Below are positions 7,262-15,040 of a stretch of 17,235 nt of DNA, in pieces. The position numbers and the translations under genes were made by a program. Below the pieces are notes generated by a model. It saw only the letters and a program-made list of their open reading frames with translations. It ran no database searches and was not told the origin of the DNA. This stretch comes from an uncultured Collinsella sp. (GTDB lineage: Bacteria; Actinomycetota; Coriobacteriia; Coriobacteriales; Coriobacteriaceae). The stretch covers positions 1 to 17,235 of the forward strand of contig CAAFOA010000252.1 of the NCBI GenBank assembly GCA_900764415.1, read 5' to 3'. How positions within the stretch are numbered: the first letter of the stretch is position 1; every line of letters starts with the position of its first letter.

Positions 7262-7358
7262 CTAATTAAAGGCGCAGCAAGTGCAACCAACGCTTTCGCG
7301 GCCACCTAAAACAATGCTTGCCTATGGCATACTAGACGAAAGCGAGGAATTGGTACTT

Positions 7359-7598
7359 ATGACCATCGAAGCCCTTATCCAGCTAGCCGCAGGCAACGCT
7401 GGCGTCAATGTTGCGAACGTCGGAATTTCGTCGTTTGCTATATTGACGGCAGTAGCGTACCCCATCGCCATTTCGCGATGGGCAGGAAACTTTATTCCCT
7501 TTTCAGTCAACGCTATACAGCAAAAAGGCCAGTTTTATCAAGCACTCAATTGCAGGACAAGGGCCTGCGTATCCCTAACAACATGTGAATTGGAATAG
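7359..7598 (+). CDS. 79-aa putative small membrane protein, divergent to the reverse transcriptase
   Basis: ATG 7359 has GAGGA about 10 nt upstream. A longer version from GTG 7281 (105 aa, AAAGG 8 nt upstream) is also possible. The product starts MTIEALIQLAAGNAGVNVAN and then has the hydrophobic stretch VGISSFAILTAVAYPIAI (about 21-38). This is followed by SRWAGNF, a polar tail and two Cys near the end. One transmembrane helix is likely, and codon use looks genuine. I do not recognise the family. It sits between the reverse transcriptase (opposite strand) and the 3' end of gajB. A role as a membrane effector paired with the reverse transcriptase is only a hypothesis. Confidence 0.5.
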   Translation: MTIEALIQLAAGNAGVNVANVGISSFAILTAVAYPIAISRWAGNFIPFSVNAIQQKGQFYQALNCRTRACVSLTTCELE

Positions 7599-7635
7599 GA
7601 ACGCCAATAGCAGGCGCGCTCCATACCGCCACAAA

Positions 7636-9453
7636 TCACCCCTCCCCGTCCATGACCGTCCAACTCACGGGCTCAATACCCGGAAGAGACGTTAGGCAAG
7701 AGGGGCAGGCAACCTGATAGTTCCCGTAATTTGTCCTGCGCTGCATAGAAGCGGAGACATATACCGCTTTGCGGGCGCGAGTAACACCGACGTACAGCAG
7801 GCCCATTTCCTCAATAAGCCCGTCTGGCATTTTCTTCGCATCCACAATCCGGCATCCACGCGCAGAACGCGAGCATATACCAGCACTTTCGCACCGAGAG
7901 CAAATCCTTCCAGGCCAATCGAAGCGCGTAACGCCCGGAATGAAAACGGTGTCCCACTCGAGCCCCTTAGCGGAGTGAACGGTCATGATCGAGATATCCG
8001 CATCAAGGTAATCAGAGAAACGCCGCAGGGAGCCCTCGGAAAAGATACTTACGATATAGTCGAAGCGCTCCGAAGGGCCCATCGAGACGCAGTCATTTTT
8101 GAGGTGTTTCCGCAGCGCTCCAAGAAGCATGGCATAGGACCGCCCATACATGAATCTCCTGGAGCCAGTCAGCAGTTCATCAGAGATTGAGTCGATTATT
8201 TTGTCCGCTGCAGACCGGCTGACGCCCTTTTCTCCAGACGCTGCATCGGTAATCCTGGATAAAGCAAGCGCATTGAATTCAATGAACTCTGGGTCTGTAT
8301 CCGAGAAAAGCCCGTTGAAGTATGACATCCCCTCTTTAGTCAGATCGTCAGTGATGAGATTGGCCAGGGCACCGCGCTTACGAACAAGAATCGCAATCCT
8401 ACCGCCACCTCCTTGAGCGAGAGTGGCAACCTTCGAAACGATGGCAGTCGCTTCATCTTGCTGTGCAGCGCCTACAAATATGGGTAGACGGGGCGTACCG
8501 CTGGCAATGGCATCTTTCATGTTGGAGCGAATCGCGGCACCGAGCTCTCCGACGATAGATCCCCCGGAAAACCTATGATTCTGCTCGAGTTCCAATGGCA
8601 AAAGCCCAAGGTCAATGGACGCCTTTGCCTTAAGGCCTTCCATCGCGCCAATAAAACCATAGACACGCTGAATGGGGTCACCGAACATACAGATTCCCGA
8701 CTCATCGGAAAGCAGGCCATTTAGAAAGATGTAACACAGGGCATTCGTGTCCTGTGCTTCGTCGACAAGTACGACAGGAAACGCCGTCGACAGATAGGAT
8801 CTCAACTTTGAGAAATCGGCAAGCAATTCAATTGCAAGGGAAATCATTCCTGAATATGGCAAGAGACCGTTCGACGCGAACCTATCCTTAATTATCCTAT
8901 TAAAAGGGCGTATGCCGTGTCTCAGGTCTTCGTCTTGACCATTTCTCATGGAGCGGAGGAAGCTGCTGAAAACATTCTTTTCATCCCAGAAAAGCTTACC
9001 GCCTCGCGAAACCAGCTCGTCAACGGCGTGGTTATCATCGACCATAGAAAGCTCGTCAACGCTTACTGGGAGCAAGAGCGATCTCCAGTATCTGCACAGC
9101 AGGGCCCAAGCAAAGCCGTGGAAGTTAGTCGCCATGACACTGTCCTCAAAACGCTTGGCCACGGAACCCGGAAGCGTCGACATAGTGGCGCCCAAATCCG
9201 CTCGCATTCTCCGCGCAGCGGCGACACTAAAGGTCAGGGCCAAAACCTTTTTTGGCGGCCGGACTTCGCCGGATGCCAGCAGCCAGCAAACCCGCCCAGT
9301 CATCACCGTGGTCTTCCCGTAGCCTGCCGGCGCCTCCACGAACACCCTCTTCGATGGTGAAAAAATCGCAGAGCGCTGCGACGCATCTACACCACAGCGC
9401 GCCTCAATCGCGGCCCCAACGCTATCCAGCAAGTCAGTCTGGCTCATCAGCAT
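7636..9453 (-). CDS. gajB: Gabija helicase GajB (UvrD/Rep-like)
   Basis: This 605-aa superfamily 1 helicase has all core motifs: Walker A APAGYGKTT (41-49), LALTFSVAAARRM (motif Ia, ~71-83), VVLVDEAQDT (DEAQD at 231-235), GDPIQRVYGF (motif III, 258-267), a QNHRF motif IV (~291), TVHSAKGLEWD (motif V, 491-501) and LYVGVTRARK (motif VI, 553-562). Between motifs V and VI is a Cys group, CSRC-x5-C-x6-C (518-534), and CPSC lies near the C-terminus (583-586). In Gabija, GajB binds the GajA tetramer and is activated by DNA ends or nucleotide depletion. Here it follows gajA on the same strand with overlapping ends: the gajA TGA (9447-9449) overlaps an internal ATG (9445-9447) as TGATG, and an ATG two codons earlier (9451-9453) is also possible. 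It is about 110 aa longer than the ~494-aa Bacillus cereus GajB. A general class 2 OLD-UvrD pair is the alternative name. Confidence 0.85.
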   Translation of the reverse strand: MLMSQTDLLDSVGAAIEARCGVDASQRSAIFSPSKRVFVEAPAGYGKTTVMTGRVCWLLASGEVRPPKKVLALTFSVAAARRMRADLGATMSTLPGSVAKRFEDSVMATNFHGFAWALLCRYWRSLLLPVSVDELSMVDDNHAVDELVSRGGKLFWDEKNVFSSFLRSMRNGQDEDLRHGIRPFNRIIKDRFASNGLLPYSGMISLAIELLADFSKLRSYLSTAFPVVLVDEAQDTNALCYIFLNGLLSDESGICMFGDPIQRVYGFIGAMEGLKAKASIDLGLLPLELEQNHRFSGGSIVGELGAAIRSNMKDAIASGTPRLPIFVGAAQQDEATAIVSKVATLAQGGGGRIAILVRKRGALANLITDDLTKEGMSYFNGLFSDTDPEFIEFNALALSRITDAASGEKGVSRSAADKIIDSISDELLTGSRRFMYGRSYAMLLGALRKHLKNDCVSMGPSERFDYIVSIFSEGSLRRFSDYLDADISIMTVHSAKGLEWDTVFIPGVTRFDWPGRICSRCESAGICSRSARGCRIVDAKKMPDGLIEEMGLLYVGVTRARKAVYVSASMQRRTNYGNYQVACPSCLTSLPGIEPVSWTVMDGEG

Positions 9454-11177
9454 TCAAGCCCCACGGCCTTGCGAATAAGGCTTTTGTAACAGTCGGGAAC
9501 GCCTTCGGCACCAAGAGCCTCCGCGAGGGCAACGCCAGACGCGACGCCCTTATTCGATGAAAGCCATGCATACATAAGCGCACGCGATTCAGGCTTGTCG
9601 GCGAACTGCCCGTCAAACTCCGGCCCCCGGAAATCGTACTCAGCGCCCGGCAAGCTAACGCCGTAGACAGTTCGGGCGTTTTTCAGAGCTCTGCAATTCC
9701 CCTTGATGCTAGTTGCCCTCTGAAAAGGGTCAATTGACTCAAGAAGCGCAATAAACGCACCCTGGTTATCGCTAGCGAAGAACGCGTCAACAACCTCAGC
9801 TTCAAAATCCCGTCCGGTTGTCGTTATATGGTCTCCAGAAGTTTCTTGCAGCTCATCATCCCTGTCGACAATGAAATAATTTGGAATCTCGAACTTGACC
9901 AGAAGTTCACAGAGTGGCTCAACGTTCTTTTTCCCGCCAGCCCTGATTGGCACAACTCCATAATCATCCAGATCCATCCCAAGGTTGCGGGCGAACACCG
10001 GAATGGCACCGGACTCCGTCTGCCCCTCAAAAGCCAAAACAGACCGAGCGGAAAAAGCCTCACGTACTGACTCAAAATTCAACATAAGATGCTTTTCAAA
10101 CTTGTCGGACAGGTCAATATCCCTACCGCACACGACCTTCGGCGAATCTTCGCCCTGCCCGAATCGCACAATGTTCTTATAGCCGCGAGCCAGAATGTTA
10201 GGCGAATGCGTCACCATGATGAGCTGGGCTTTGATTGAATCAATTCCAAAATAGTCCTTTAGAAGAGCATTGAATCCGTCATCCTTCCCTTCGCAAATCC
10301 TATGCAAGCTCTTCGAGAGACGCCTCTGCATATACGGGTGAAGGTGAGCTTCGGGTTCGTCATAAGCCAGCACAGTGTGCAGCACGCACTTACCATCGTC
10401 ATCCGTGCAGAGGCTCTCTTGAAGGCGTTTAGGCGAAAGACGCATAATGCTCTCGATTATCGAGAGCGAGGCAATGGCAAGGTACTGCAAACCTACACCC
10501 GCCTTTTTAAAATGAACGCCCCTCTTGTCAAGCAAGGTAACCAAGGTTCCAAGCGTTCCGCCGTCCGATGAGTCGACTCCCGGCCTCACGCCATATGATG
10601 ACAAGATGGGAACGTCACTGACGATCGAGCCGAGATCTGCAACCAGACCTTTAAGCTCGCTCCCATCCAGAAAGTCGGAGACCCCTTTGCCCTCCTTCTC
10701 TAGGTAAAGAGCGATGCCCTTGGAGAGAACTTTGCCAACACCTCGGGTGCCATCAAACGCCAAGTCTCCCCTATTAAAGGATGCAGTAGAGTATCTGAAC
10801 ATGTGAACGGATCGCATCAGAGAGGGTGAAATACTTTCTCCGCTCCCTTCGACCTTAAATTCAATTCGAGAATCCGGGTCGTCAGCAAAAGCGCAGATGG
10901 TAATAGTGTTTCCTGTCGTAGGATCGATGTCGAGCCCCGTTATTCCGAGCTCGTCCTCGTCCAACTTTAAAGTAACTAGAGCCCCTGAGCGCTTTTCAAT
11001 GTTAGCGAAATCCTCTTCGCTAATCGTCGCTTGATTGAAGATAGTATTGAGCAAGTCGAGCACATTCGTTTTGCCGAGGTTGTTTTCGCCAACAATATAG
11101 GTCACGTCCTCGTCAAAACTAATCGCTACACCATCGAGATTCCGATAGTTCTCGATCCTCAGCCTAGAGATCCTCAT
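9447..11177 (-). CDS. gajA: Gabija nuclease GajA (OLD-family ATPase-Toprim)
   Basis: The protein has 576 aa, close to the 578 aa of the characterised GajA. An ABC-type ATPase comes first: RIENYRNL, Walker A GENNLGKTN (30-38), Walker B AYDEPEAHLHP (271-281) and the H-loop VTHSPNIL (322-329). A dimerisation insert lies between them. The C-terminal Toprim nuclease has VLAFEGQTES (Glu384), IVDRDD (Asp438, Asp440) and SNKG near 541-544, matching the late lysine of GajA. The ATG is preceded by AGGAGG at good spacing. GajA nicks specific DNA and is held off by normal nucleotide levels; depletion during phage replication releases it. The gene starts 163 nt after the PD-(D/E)XK gene on the same strand, with no terminator visible between them, so co-transcription is possible. 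Confidence 0.88.
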   Translation of the reverse strand: MRISRLRIENYRNLDGVAISFDEDVTYIVGENNLGKTNVLDLLNTIFNQATISEEDFANIEKRSGALVTLKLDEDELGITGLDIDPTTGNTITICAFADDPDSRIEFKVEGSGESISPSLMRSVHMFRYSTASFNRGDLAFDGTRGVGKVLSKGIALYLEKEGKGVSDFLDGSELKGLVADLGSIVSDVPILSSYGVRPGVDSSDGGTLGTLVTLLDKRGVHFKKAGVGLQYLAIASLSIIESIMRLSPKRLQESLCTDDDGKCVLHTVLAYDEPEAHLHPYMQRRLSKSLHRICEGKDDGFNALLKDYFGIDSIKAQLIMVTHSPNILARGYKNIVRFGQGEDSPKVVCGRDIDLSDKFEKHLMLNFESVREAFSARSVLAFEGQTESGAIPVFARNLGMDLDDYGVVPIRAGGKKNVEPLCELLVKFEIPNYFIVDRDDELQETSGDHITTTGRDFEAEVVDAFFASDNQGAFIALLESIDPFQRATSIKGNCRALKNARTVYGVSLPGAEYDFRGPEFDGQFADKPESRALMYAWLSSNKGVASGVALAEALGAEGVPDCYKSLIRKAVGLEC

Positions 11178-11339
11178 GTAGCCTCCTAACCGTTAAGGTT
11201 TTATGGCTTTCAACAATCTAATACGTCCCGTGTTGTGCTAAGCGGACACCGACAGATGTTCGTTATTACTCGCGCAAAGGCCGTCACAAGGACATCTTTG
11301 CTCGTAAGGCCGCATTCTATTCCGGCTTCAGTTAAGAGG

Positions 11340-12599
11340 CTAAGCATCCAAGCCAAACAAATCCAAACTTACAAGGCCAGACGTTTGACGCAAGGTCTCC
11401 TTAAAAGAAGCCGAAGTCAAACGTTTCTCTATATAGGCTTCATAGCAACGAAGCAACGTCTCAGTCGAAAGAACTGCAATGTCGTTTTTACGGGCAATGG
11501 TAATCTGGGTTTCAGGGAAAGGATCTCGCTCTTCAGGTTTTAATTCGATCTGTGATGCAAAGATAAGGACGCCTTTTAGCTTGCATGTGTTGCCTTCGTC
11601 TTCCATCGCGTCCGCTTTTATCTGGACATGATCATATGTCTTCGAGACATGCTGTCGCTTCAATCCACCCTTGCTGCCTTTAATTTCAATTAAATAGAGA
11701 GTGTCATTGTATGAGAACCTAAAATCCTCTTCCTTGCAGTCTTCAAAGTCCTCATCTACCTCAACGATCTTTGCCAAAAGATGGCGAGTCATATTTTCAA
11801 GTTCAAAATCCTTAGAGCAAAGGACTGATTTAATACCTTGATAATCAGAGAGGACGCCCTCGATCTCTTTCTTTTCGTTGTCCAGAAGATCCATTTCTTC
11901 GTTTATCTCTTTTATTCGCGCCCTTTGCGCCGCTTCATCATGATAGTTGACCTCACCAAGCCAAACAGGCATGCGAGCGCACAGAGCTGAAGTCGGAAAA
12001 ATAGCATCAATAACCGCAATTAGTTCCTCATTGTTGTTAATCTCAAGTGTTGTGGCTGCTAAGGTCTCAGACATCAGCACAGCTGAGACCGTAGAAGCAT
12101 TCGAAGTTAATAACGGCTTGAGGGGAGAAGTGATTGGCGTACTAAAAGAAAAATCAGAATGAAGCTCTTTATGTGAAACAAGCGTTATTGACTTTCCAAA
12201 ACAAATACGAGGTGGAAAGGAAAACAACTCGCCTATCGGAGAGGCAGCAAAATCTGTAATAAAATCCTTCAGAGGCTTCTTATTCATATATCCCATCTTA
12301 TTAATCTCTGGATTATATCCATAAGAACAGGAATACAAGTAGTTCTGTGGGAGCATAACAATGCATTTAGCCCTATTTGACTGCAGCATCATTTGCCGGA
12401 TAGAGGAAATGTCTGCATGATCTTGCAGAATCTTATCGTTCGAGAAATCGCTTTTCCATAAATATCTATCCTGCAAGTCAATGACCGTAAGTTCGAAGGC
12501 ATCGAACGCGATTGCTTTACCGAATTCCCTTATCGTCAGGTCGCTTGTTTCAGTAAAACCGCAATTCGGTTTATTAAAGACCAATATCTGAGTTTTCAT
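11340..12599 (-). CDS. PD-(D/E)XK nuclease-like protein upstream of gajA
   Basis: I used ATG 12597-12599, with AAGGGG nine bases upstream; a GTG just before it is also possible. The product is 419 aa. The first ~210 residues are of no known family; they contain MLPQNYLYSCSYGYNPE. A coiled coil follows at ~223-249 (RARIKEINEEMDLLDNEKKE). Next comes LENMTRHLLAKIVEV, then EEDFRF (Asp292) and YLIEIKGSKGG (Glu305-x-Lys307). That is the order of the PD-(D/E)XK fold: helix, Asp, E-x-K. Afterwards come KGVLIFASQ and IAVLSTETL, the later core strands. The motif is intact, so nuclease activity is plausible. It lies 13 nt after the 70-aa gene, with the same direction and likely operon, and ahead of gajA-gajB. 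It may be a separate two-gene defence module or an accessory of this Gabija. Confidence 0.75.
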   Translation of the reverse strand: MKTQILVFNKPNCGFTETSDLTIREFGKAIAFDAFELTVIDLQDRYLWKSDFSNDKILQDHADISSIRQMMLQSNRAKCIVMLPQNYLYSCSYGYNPEINKMGYMNKKPLKDFITDFAASPIGELFSFPPRICFGKSITLVSHKELHSDFSFSTPITSPLKPLLTSNASTVSAVLMSETLAATTLEINNNEELIAVIDAIFPTSALCARMPVWLGEVNYHDEAAQRARIKEINEEMDLLDNEKKEIEGVLSDYQGIKSVLCSKDFELENMTRHLLAKIVEVDEDFEDCKEEDFRFSYNDTLYLIEIKGSKGGLKRQHVSKTYDHVQIKADAMEDEGNTCKLKGVLIFASQIELKPEERDPFPETQITIARKNDIAVLSTETLLRCYEAYIEKRLTSASFKETLRQTSGLVSLDLFGLDA

Positions 12600-12612
12600 C
12601 ACGCAAATCCCC

Positions 12613-12825
12613 TTACAAACAAAACGGATTAACCCTGAGCTTTATTTCCACTTCAATGCTTAAGCCATCTAGCGGTAATGAGTACGCGACTCCGTGCTCG
12701 TTGCCGATACAAACACGAGTCCTTATTCCCTCGGCAGGAAGGGACCCGTGTCTACGAAAAACGTCACGCACCAGCCAGTGAATGTCTGAAGTAATATTAC
12801 TCCCCGGTACTTTTGTAGAGGGCAT
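12613..12825 (-). CDS. 70-aa protein preceding the PD-(D/E)XK gene
   Basis: I chose ATG 12823-12825, with AAAGAG eight bases upstream; a TTG at 12844-12846 would add seven residues. The sequence begins MPSTKVPGSNITSDIHWLVR, then DVFRRHGSLPAEGIRTRV, and ends EVEIKLRVNPFCL. It alternates polar and hydrophobic residues in the second half, suggesting beta strands; there is no membrane segment. I do not recognise a family. It ends 13 nt before the nuclease-like gene, whose ribosome-binding site lies in that gap. A diverged second copy of its 5' end lies at 14435-14545, which supports it being a real sequence unit. Confidence 0.5.
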   Translation of the reverse strand: MPSTKVPGSNITSDIHWLVRDVFRRHGSLPAEGIRTRVCIGNEHGVAYSLPLDGLSIEVEIKLRVNPFCL

Positions 12826-12868
12826 CGGTCTAACTCTTTTCGTCAAACGGTATCCTATAAATCAAACT
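12761..12868. repeat. direct repeat, copy A (5' part and leader of the 70-aa gene)
   Basis: About 70 of the first 90 bases (12761-12850) match 14435-14524 without a gap, and weaker similarity continues to about 12868. The shared core includes AATATTACTCCCCG. Many differences are transitions. Copy A covers the first ~20 codons of the 70-aa gene plus its leader. Confidence 0.75.
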
Positions 12869-13095
12869 GTCGAAAAACGACTTGGGGGCTGTATTCAATC
12901 AGTCCGCCCGGCAGGCGAAGGGAGCGTCGAAGTATTGAATCAAACATGCCTATACGCTGATTTATATAGCCCCACCGATTAAACCGAATTGCTCATCGTC
13001 TAGATACACAATAATGGACACGCGCACACCGAACCATTCAATAATCTGAAGTAGGACCACGGCCGACATGGTCGAAATGAGTTAGAACAACGAAA
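12869..13095. other. intergenic, nothing recognised
   Basis: This is presumably the promoter region for the minus-strand 70-aa gene, but no clear -35/-10 pair is seen. No gene-like frame is present. The terminator of the next gene follows at 13096. Confidence 0.4.
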
Positions 13096-13127
13096 GGGCA
13101 CTGGGGCCCGCATTAGCCCCAGTGCCC
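13096..13127 (-). terminator. strong 12-bp hairpin terminator of the NPCBM-domain gene
   Basis: GGGCACTGGGGC (13096-13107) and GCCCCAGTGCCC (13116-13127) pair perfectly around an 8-base loop. On the minus strand TTTCGTTGTT follows, so it terminates the gene ending at 13210. Confidence 0.75.
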
Positions 13128-13209
13128 ACAAGCAATGTTAAAGATGCCGTTTCCCGATATCGTGCGTTACTCAAATAAACAAATACGCAATGCCAGTTCA
13201 AGCGGCCAC

Positions 13210-14208
13210 TCACTCTTTAATCAGCTTGACGTTACTAAGCAAAACCGGAATACCATTACCGGTATATCCCTTAGTGGAGTAAACCCTGAACTCAAGCCAA
13301 TCGAAATCAGATAGATCAATTTCATTCGACGGAATGTCAGTAGGTGCGGTATTCATCGTAATGTGGTCCTTTTGCCAAATTACTTTTGAATCGGGCCCAT
13401 CGACAGAGCCCCTTAGTTCAAGTCTCGCCTCATAGTCCTTCAAGATGCTCGTGTCCTCTACGTATTCAACAGCAATTTTGCCATTCAACGAACGGTACTT
13501 CTTGCCGATATAAAATGATATAACCGAAGGAGAATCAGCACTATTAGGACGACCAACCCAAGTGTCGTCACTTGAGTAACTATTGCCAGCAGTGTCTTTT
13601 TGAGAGCCTTCAATCAACTCAAAACGACTGGAAGAAGCAACCGTAAGAGAGGTCAACGCCACTTCAGAAACGCCTTCGAGTTCATCCAAGAGGTCATTGA
13701 TTCTTGCCGGATCTTTCACAATCTTCGAAGCAGCTTTCAAAACACTTTTCGCATCATCATACTTTTTAGATGACACCAGCTCGTTAGCTTTGGCTAAGAC
13801 CTCTTCAGTATAAGTAGAAGAGTACTCTGCAAAAGCAACAGCACAGTCTCCAGATTTCTTAGAAGCCTTTGACAGCGAAGTCAAGGCTTCCTCATGTTTA
13901 CCGGAATCCCAGGCAGCGGTAGCGTCAGCAAGAACCTGTTTACCCGCTTCCTCATCCTTGAGGGCATTGAGTTCCGCCTCGGCGTTAGCATAATCCCTAT
14001 AAGCGCTTTCGAGGGCTTCGTTAAGGCTCATGCTTTCTTCCACGGAATCAAAGCGCTTGGACAACTCATCAACTATCTCAGACTGACCATGCAAGTCGCC
14101 AAGATACGCTGTCAGGAGGCACGGAATTATTGCAAACAGGATACCGAAAATGACCGGATGTTTAGCATAAAATCGCGACTCTTTAGAATTGGAATCTTTA
14201 TCAGCCAT
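13210..14208 (-). CDS. membrane-anchored protein with helical repeats and NPCBM-like domain
   Basis: The start is ATG 14206-14208, with GGGGAG a few bases upstream; a longer frame to 14316 lacks such a site. The product is 332 aa. A short charged cytoplasmic tail leads into one transmembrane helix at ~18-37 (HPVIFGILFAIIPCLLTAYL). A long helical region (~43-180) with Ala-rich TPR-like repeats follows (AWDSGKHEEALTSLSKA, then ELVSSKKYDDAKSVLKAA). The C-terminal ~130 residues are beta-rich: FELIEGSQKDTAGNSY, VISFYIGKKYRSLNGKIAVE, then WLEFRVYSTKGY and VLLSNVKLIKE. This resembles the NPCBM/NEW2 galactose-binding-like fold, which binds sugars. The inferred topology is N-in with the sugar-binding domain outside. 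A promoter is visible upstream and a strong terminator downstream, so it is monocistronic. A surface or cell-wall sensor is the plain reading; a link to defence rests only on its neighbours. Confidence 0.75.
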   Translation of the reverse strand: MADKDSNSKESRFYAKHPVIFGILFAIIPCLLTAYLGDLHGQSEIVDELSKRFDSVEESMSLNEALESAYRDYANAEAELNALKDEEAGKQVLADATAAWDSGKHEEALTSLSKASKKSGDCAVAFAEYSSTYTEEVLAKANELVSSKKYDDAKSVLKAASKIVKDPARINDLLDELEGVSEVALTSLTVASSSRFELIEGSQKDTAGNSYSSDDTWVGRPNSADSPSVISFYIGKKYRSLNGKIAVEYVEDTSILKDYEARLELRGSVDGPDSKVIWQKDHITMNTAPTDIPSNEIDLSDFDWLEFRVYSTKGYTGNGIPVLLSNVKLIKE

Positions 14209-14355
14209 TGTCTCCCCTAACGCAAAACAAACAATATGAGTAACGTGTCTCTCAAAGGCACAAGCATGCCGGGCCACCATTTCAAAAGAAAACAGTGTGA
14301 CAATCTGTGTAATCAATCGGACGAGCCGACAACCAACTTATTACTTCCGGTATTT

Positions 14356-14386
14356 TGTATAGCTCGATTGTTTAGCGGCATGTCAA
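14356..14386 (-). promoter_or_regulatory. sigma-70-like promoter for the NPCBM-domain gene
   Basis: On the minus strand TTGACA (14381-14386) is followed at 18-19 bp by CTATAC/TATACA (14356-14362). This would give a leader of about 140 nt before ATG 14208. Spacing is slightly long but both boxes are good. Confidence 0.5.
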
Positions 14387-14434
14387 CCCCCAATAATCAG
14401 TTGACCAAATTCAATGGTCAACAAGTGGATGTTA

Positions 14435-14545
14435 ACGTCATGCGCCAGGCAGTGAACGCCTGAAACAATATTACTCCCCGACACTTTAGAAGAGTGCAGC
14501 AGTCGAATACTATTCGTTGAACGGTAGATTGAAAATCAAAGTACC
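14435..14545. repeat. direct repeat, copy B (relic of the 70-aa gene's 5' end)
   Basis: This copy is about 78% identical to 12761-12850 over 90 ungapped bases, in the same orientation. Read in the same frame on the minus strand it gives SSKVSGSNIVSGVHCLAHDV against STKVPGSNITSDIHWLVRDV in copy A. The A copy's ATG is CTG here and its TTG is TCA, so no start remains. The similarity then stops, and the frame ends at TGA 14383-14385, inside the promoter of the next gene. It is a truncated relic of the small gene. Confidence 0.65.
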
Positions 14546-14746
14546 GAAGTACAGCTTAGGAACATGCAATGTTGACACACCAACGCGGATCGCGCGTAAG
14601 TGTTGGTATAAGGGTGACGCCCCGGCGCCCGTTTAACGAAGAACGGCCCTCGTTCTAGAATCTCAAATCACCACAACAACAGGTTCTGAGAAAGTACGAA
14701 GACCGCTGCGGAAATCTTGTTAGACCCGACGCCGGACATGCACGCC

Positions 14747-15040
14747 ATGCCCCGTTTCGACGACGGCGACATAGTCATGCAGGAGCTGTTTCGCAGACTC
14801 ACCGAGCAGAAGTGAACGCCGTGATGGACGCCGAGGCAGACTAGCTGTGCGGTGGCGGCAACGGTCACCGGAAGCGCGGTCTCACCACCTGCGTCGGCAC
14901 GCTGACATTGCGCATCCCCAAGCTGCGCTCCGGCAGCTTCTTCCCTGAGGACGTGCTCGAGCGCTACCAGCGCGTCGACGGCGCCCTCGTGGTCGCCGCG
15001 GCCGAGATCCAGGTACTTCTCGGAGACGAGGATGAACGAG
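14747..15040 (+). mobile_element. IS256 (mutator) family transposase fragment, decayed
   Basis: The plus strand gives MPRFDDGDIVMQELFRRLTE, a stop, then in another frame VMDAEAD, a stop, and GNGHRKRGLTTCVGTLTLRI, then PKLRSGSFFPEDVLERYQRV. The run VGTxxLRIPKLRxGSFFP is a clear signature of IS256-type transposases, near the start of the catalytic domain. The DDE residues and the rest are absent. Codons are strongly GC-biased, as at the left edge. At least one frameshift and two stops make it inactive. No terminal repeats were found. Confidence 0.75.

Noticed and set aside
7636..11177. PARIS (AriA-AriB) or a lone OLD nuclease
   Set aside because: ATPase and Toprim are fused in one protein and followed by a UvrD-like helicase with an overlapping start, which is the Gabija layout.
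11235..11543. 102-codon plus-strand frame between gajA and the PD-(D/E)XK gene
   Set aside because: Mostly antisense to the PD-(D/E)XK gene, with no ribosome-binding site or domain.
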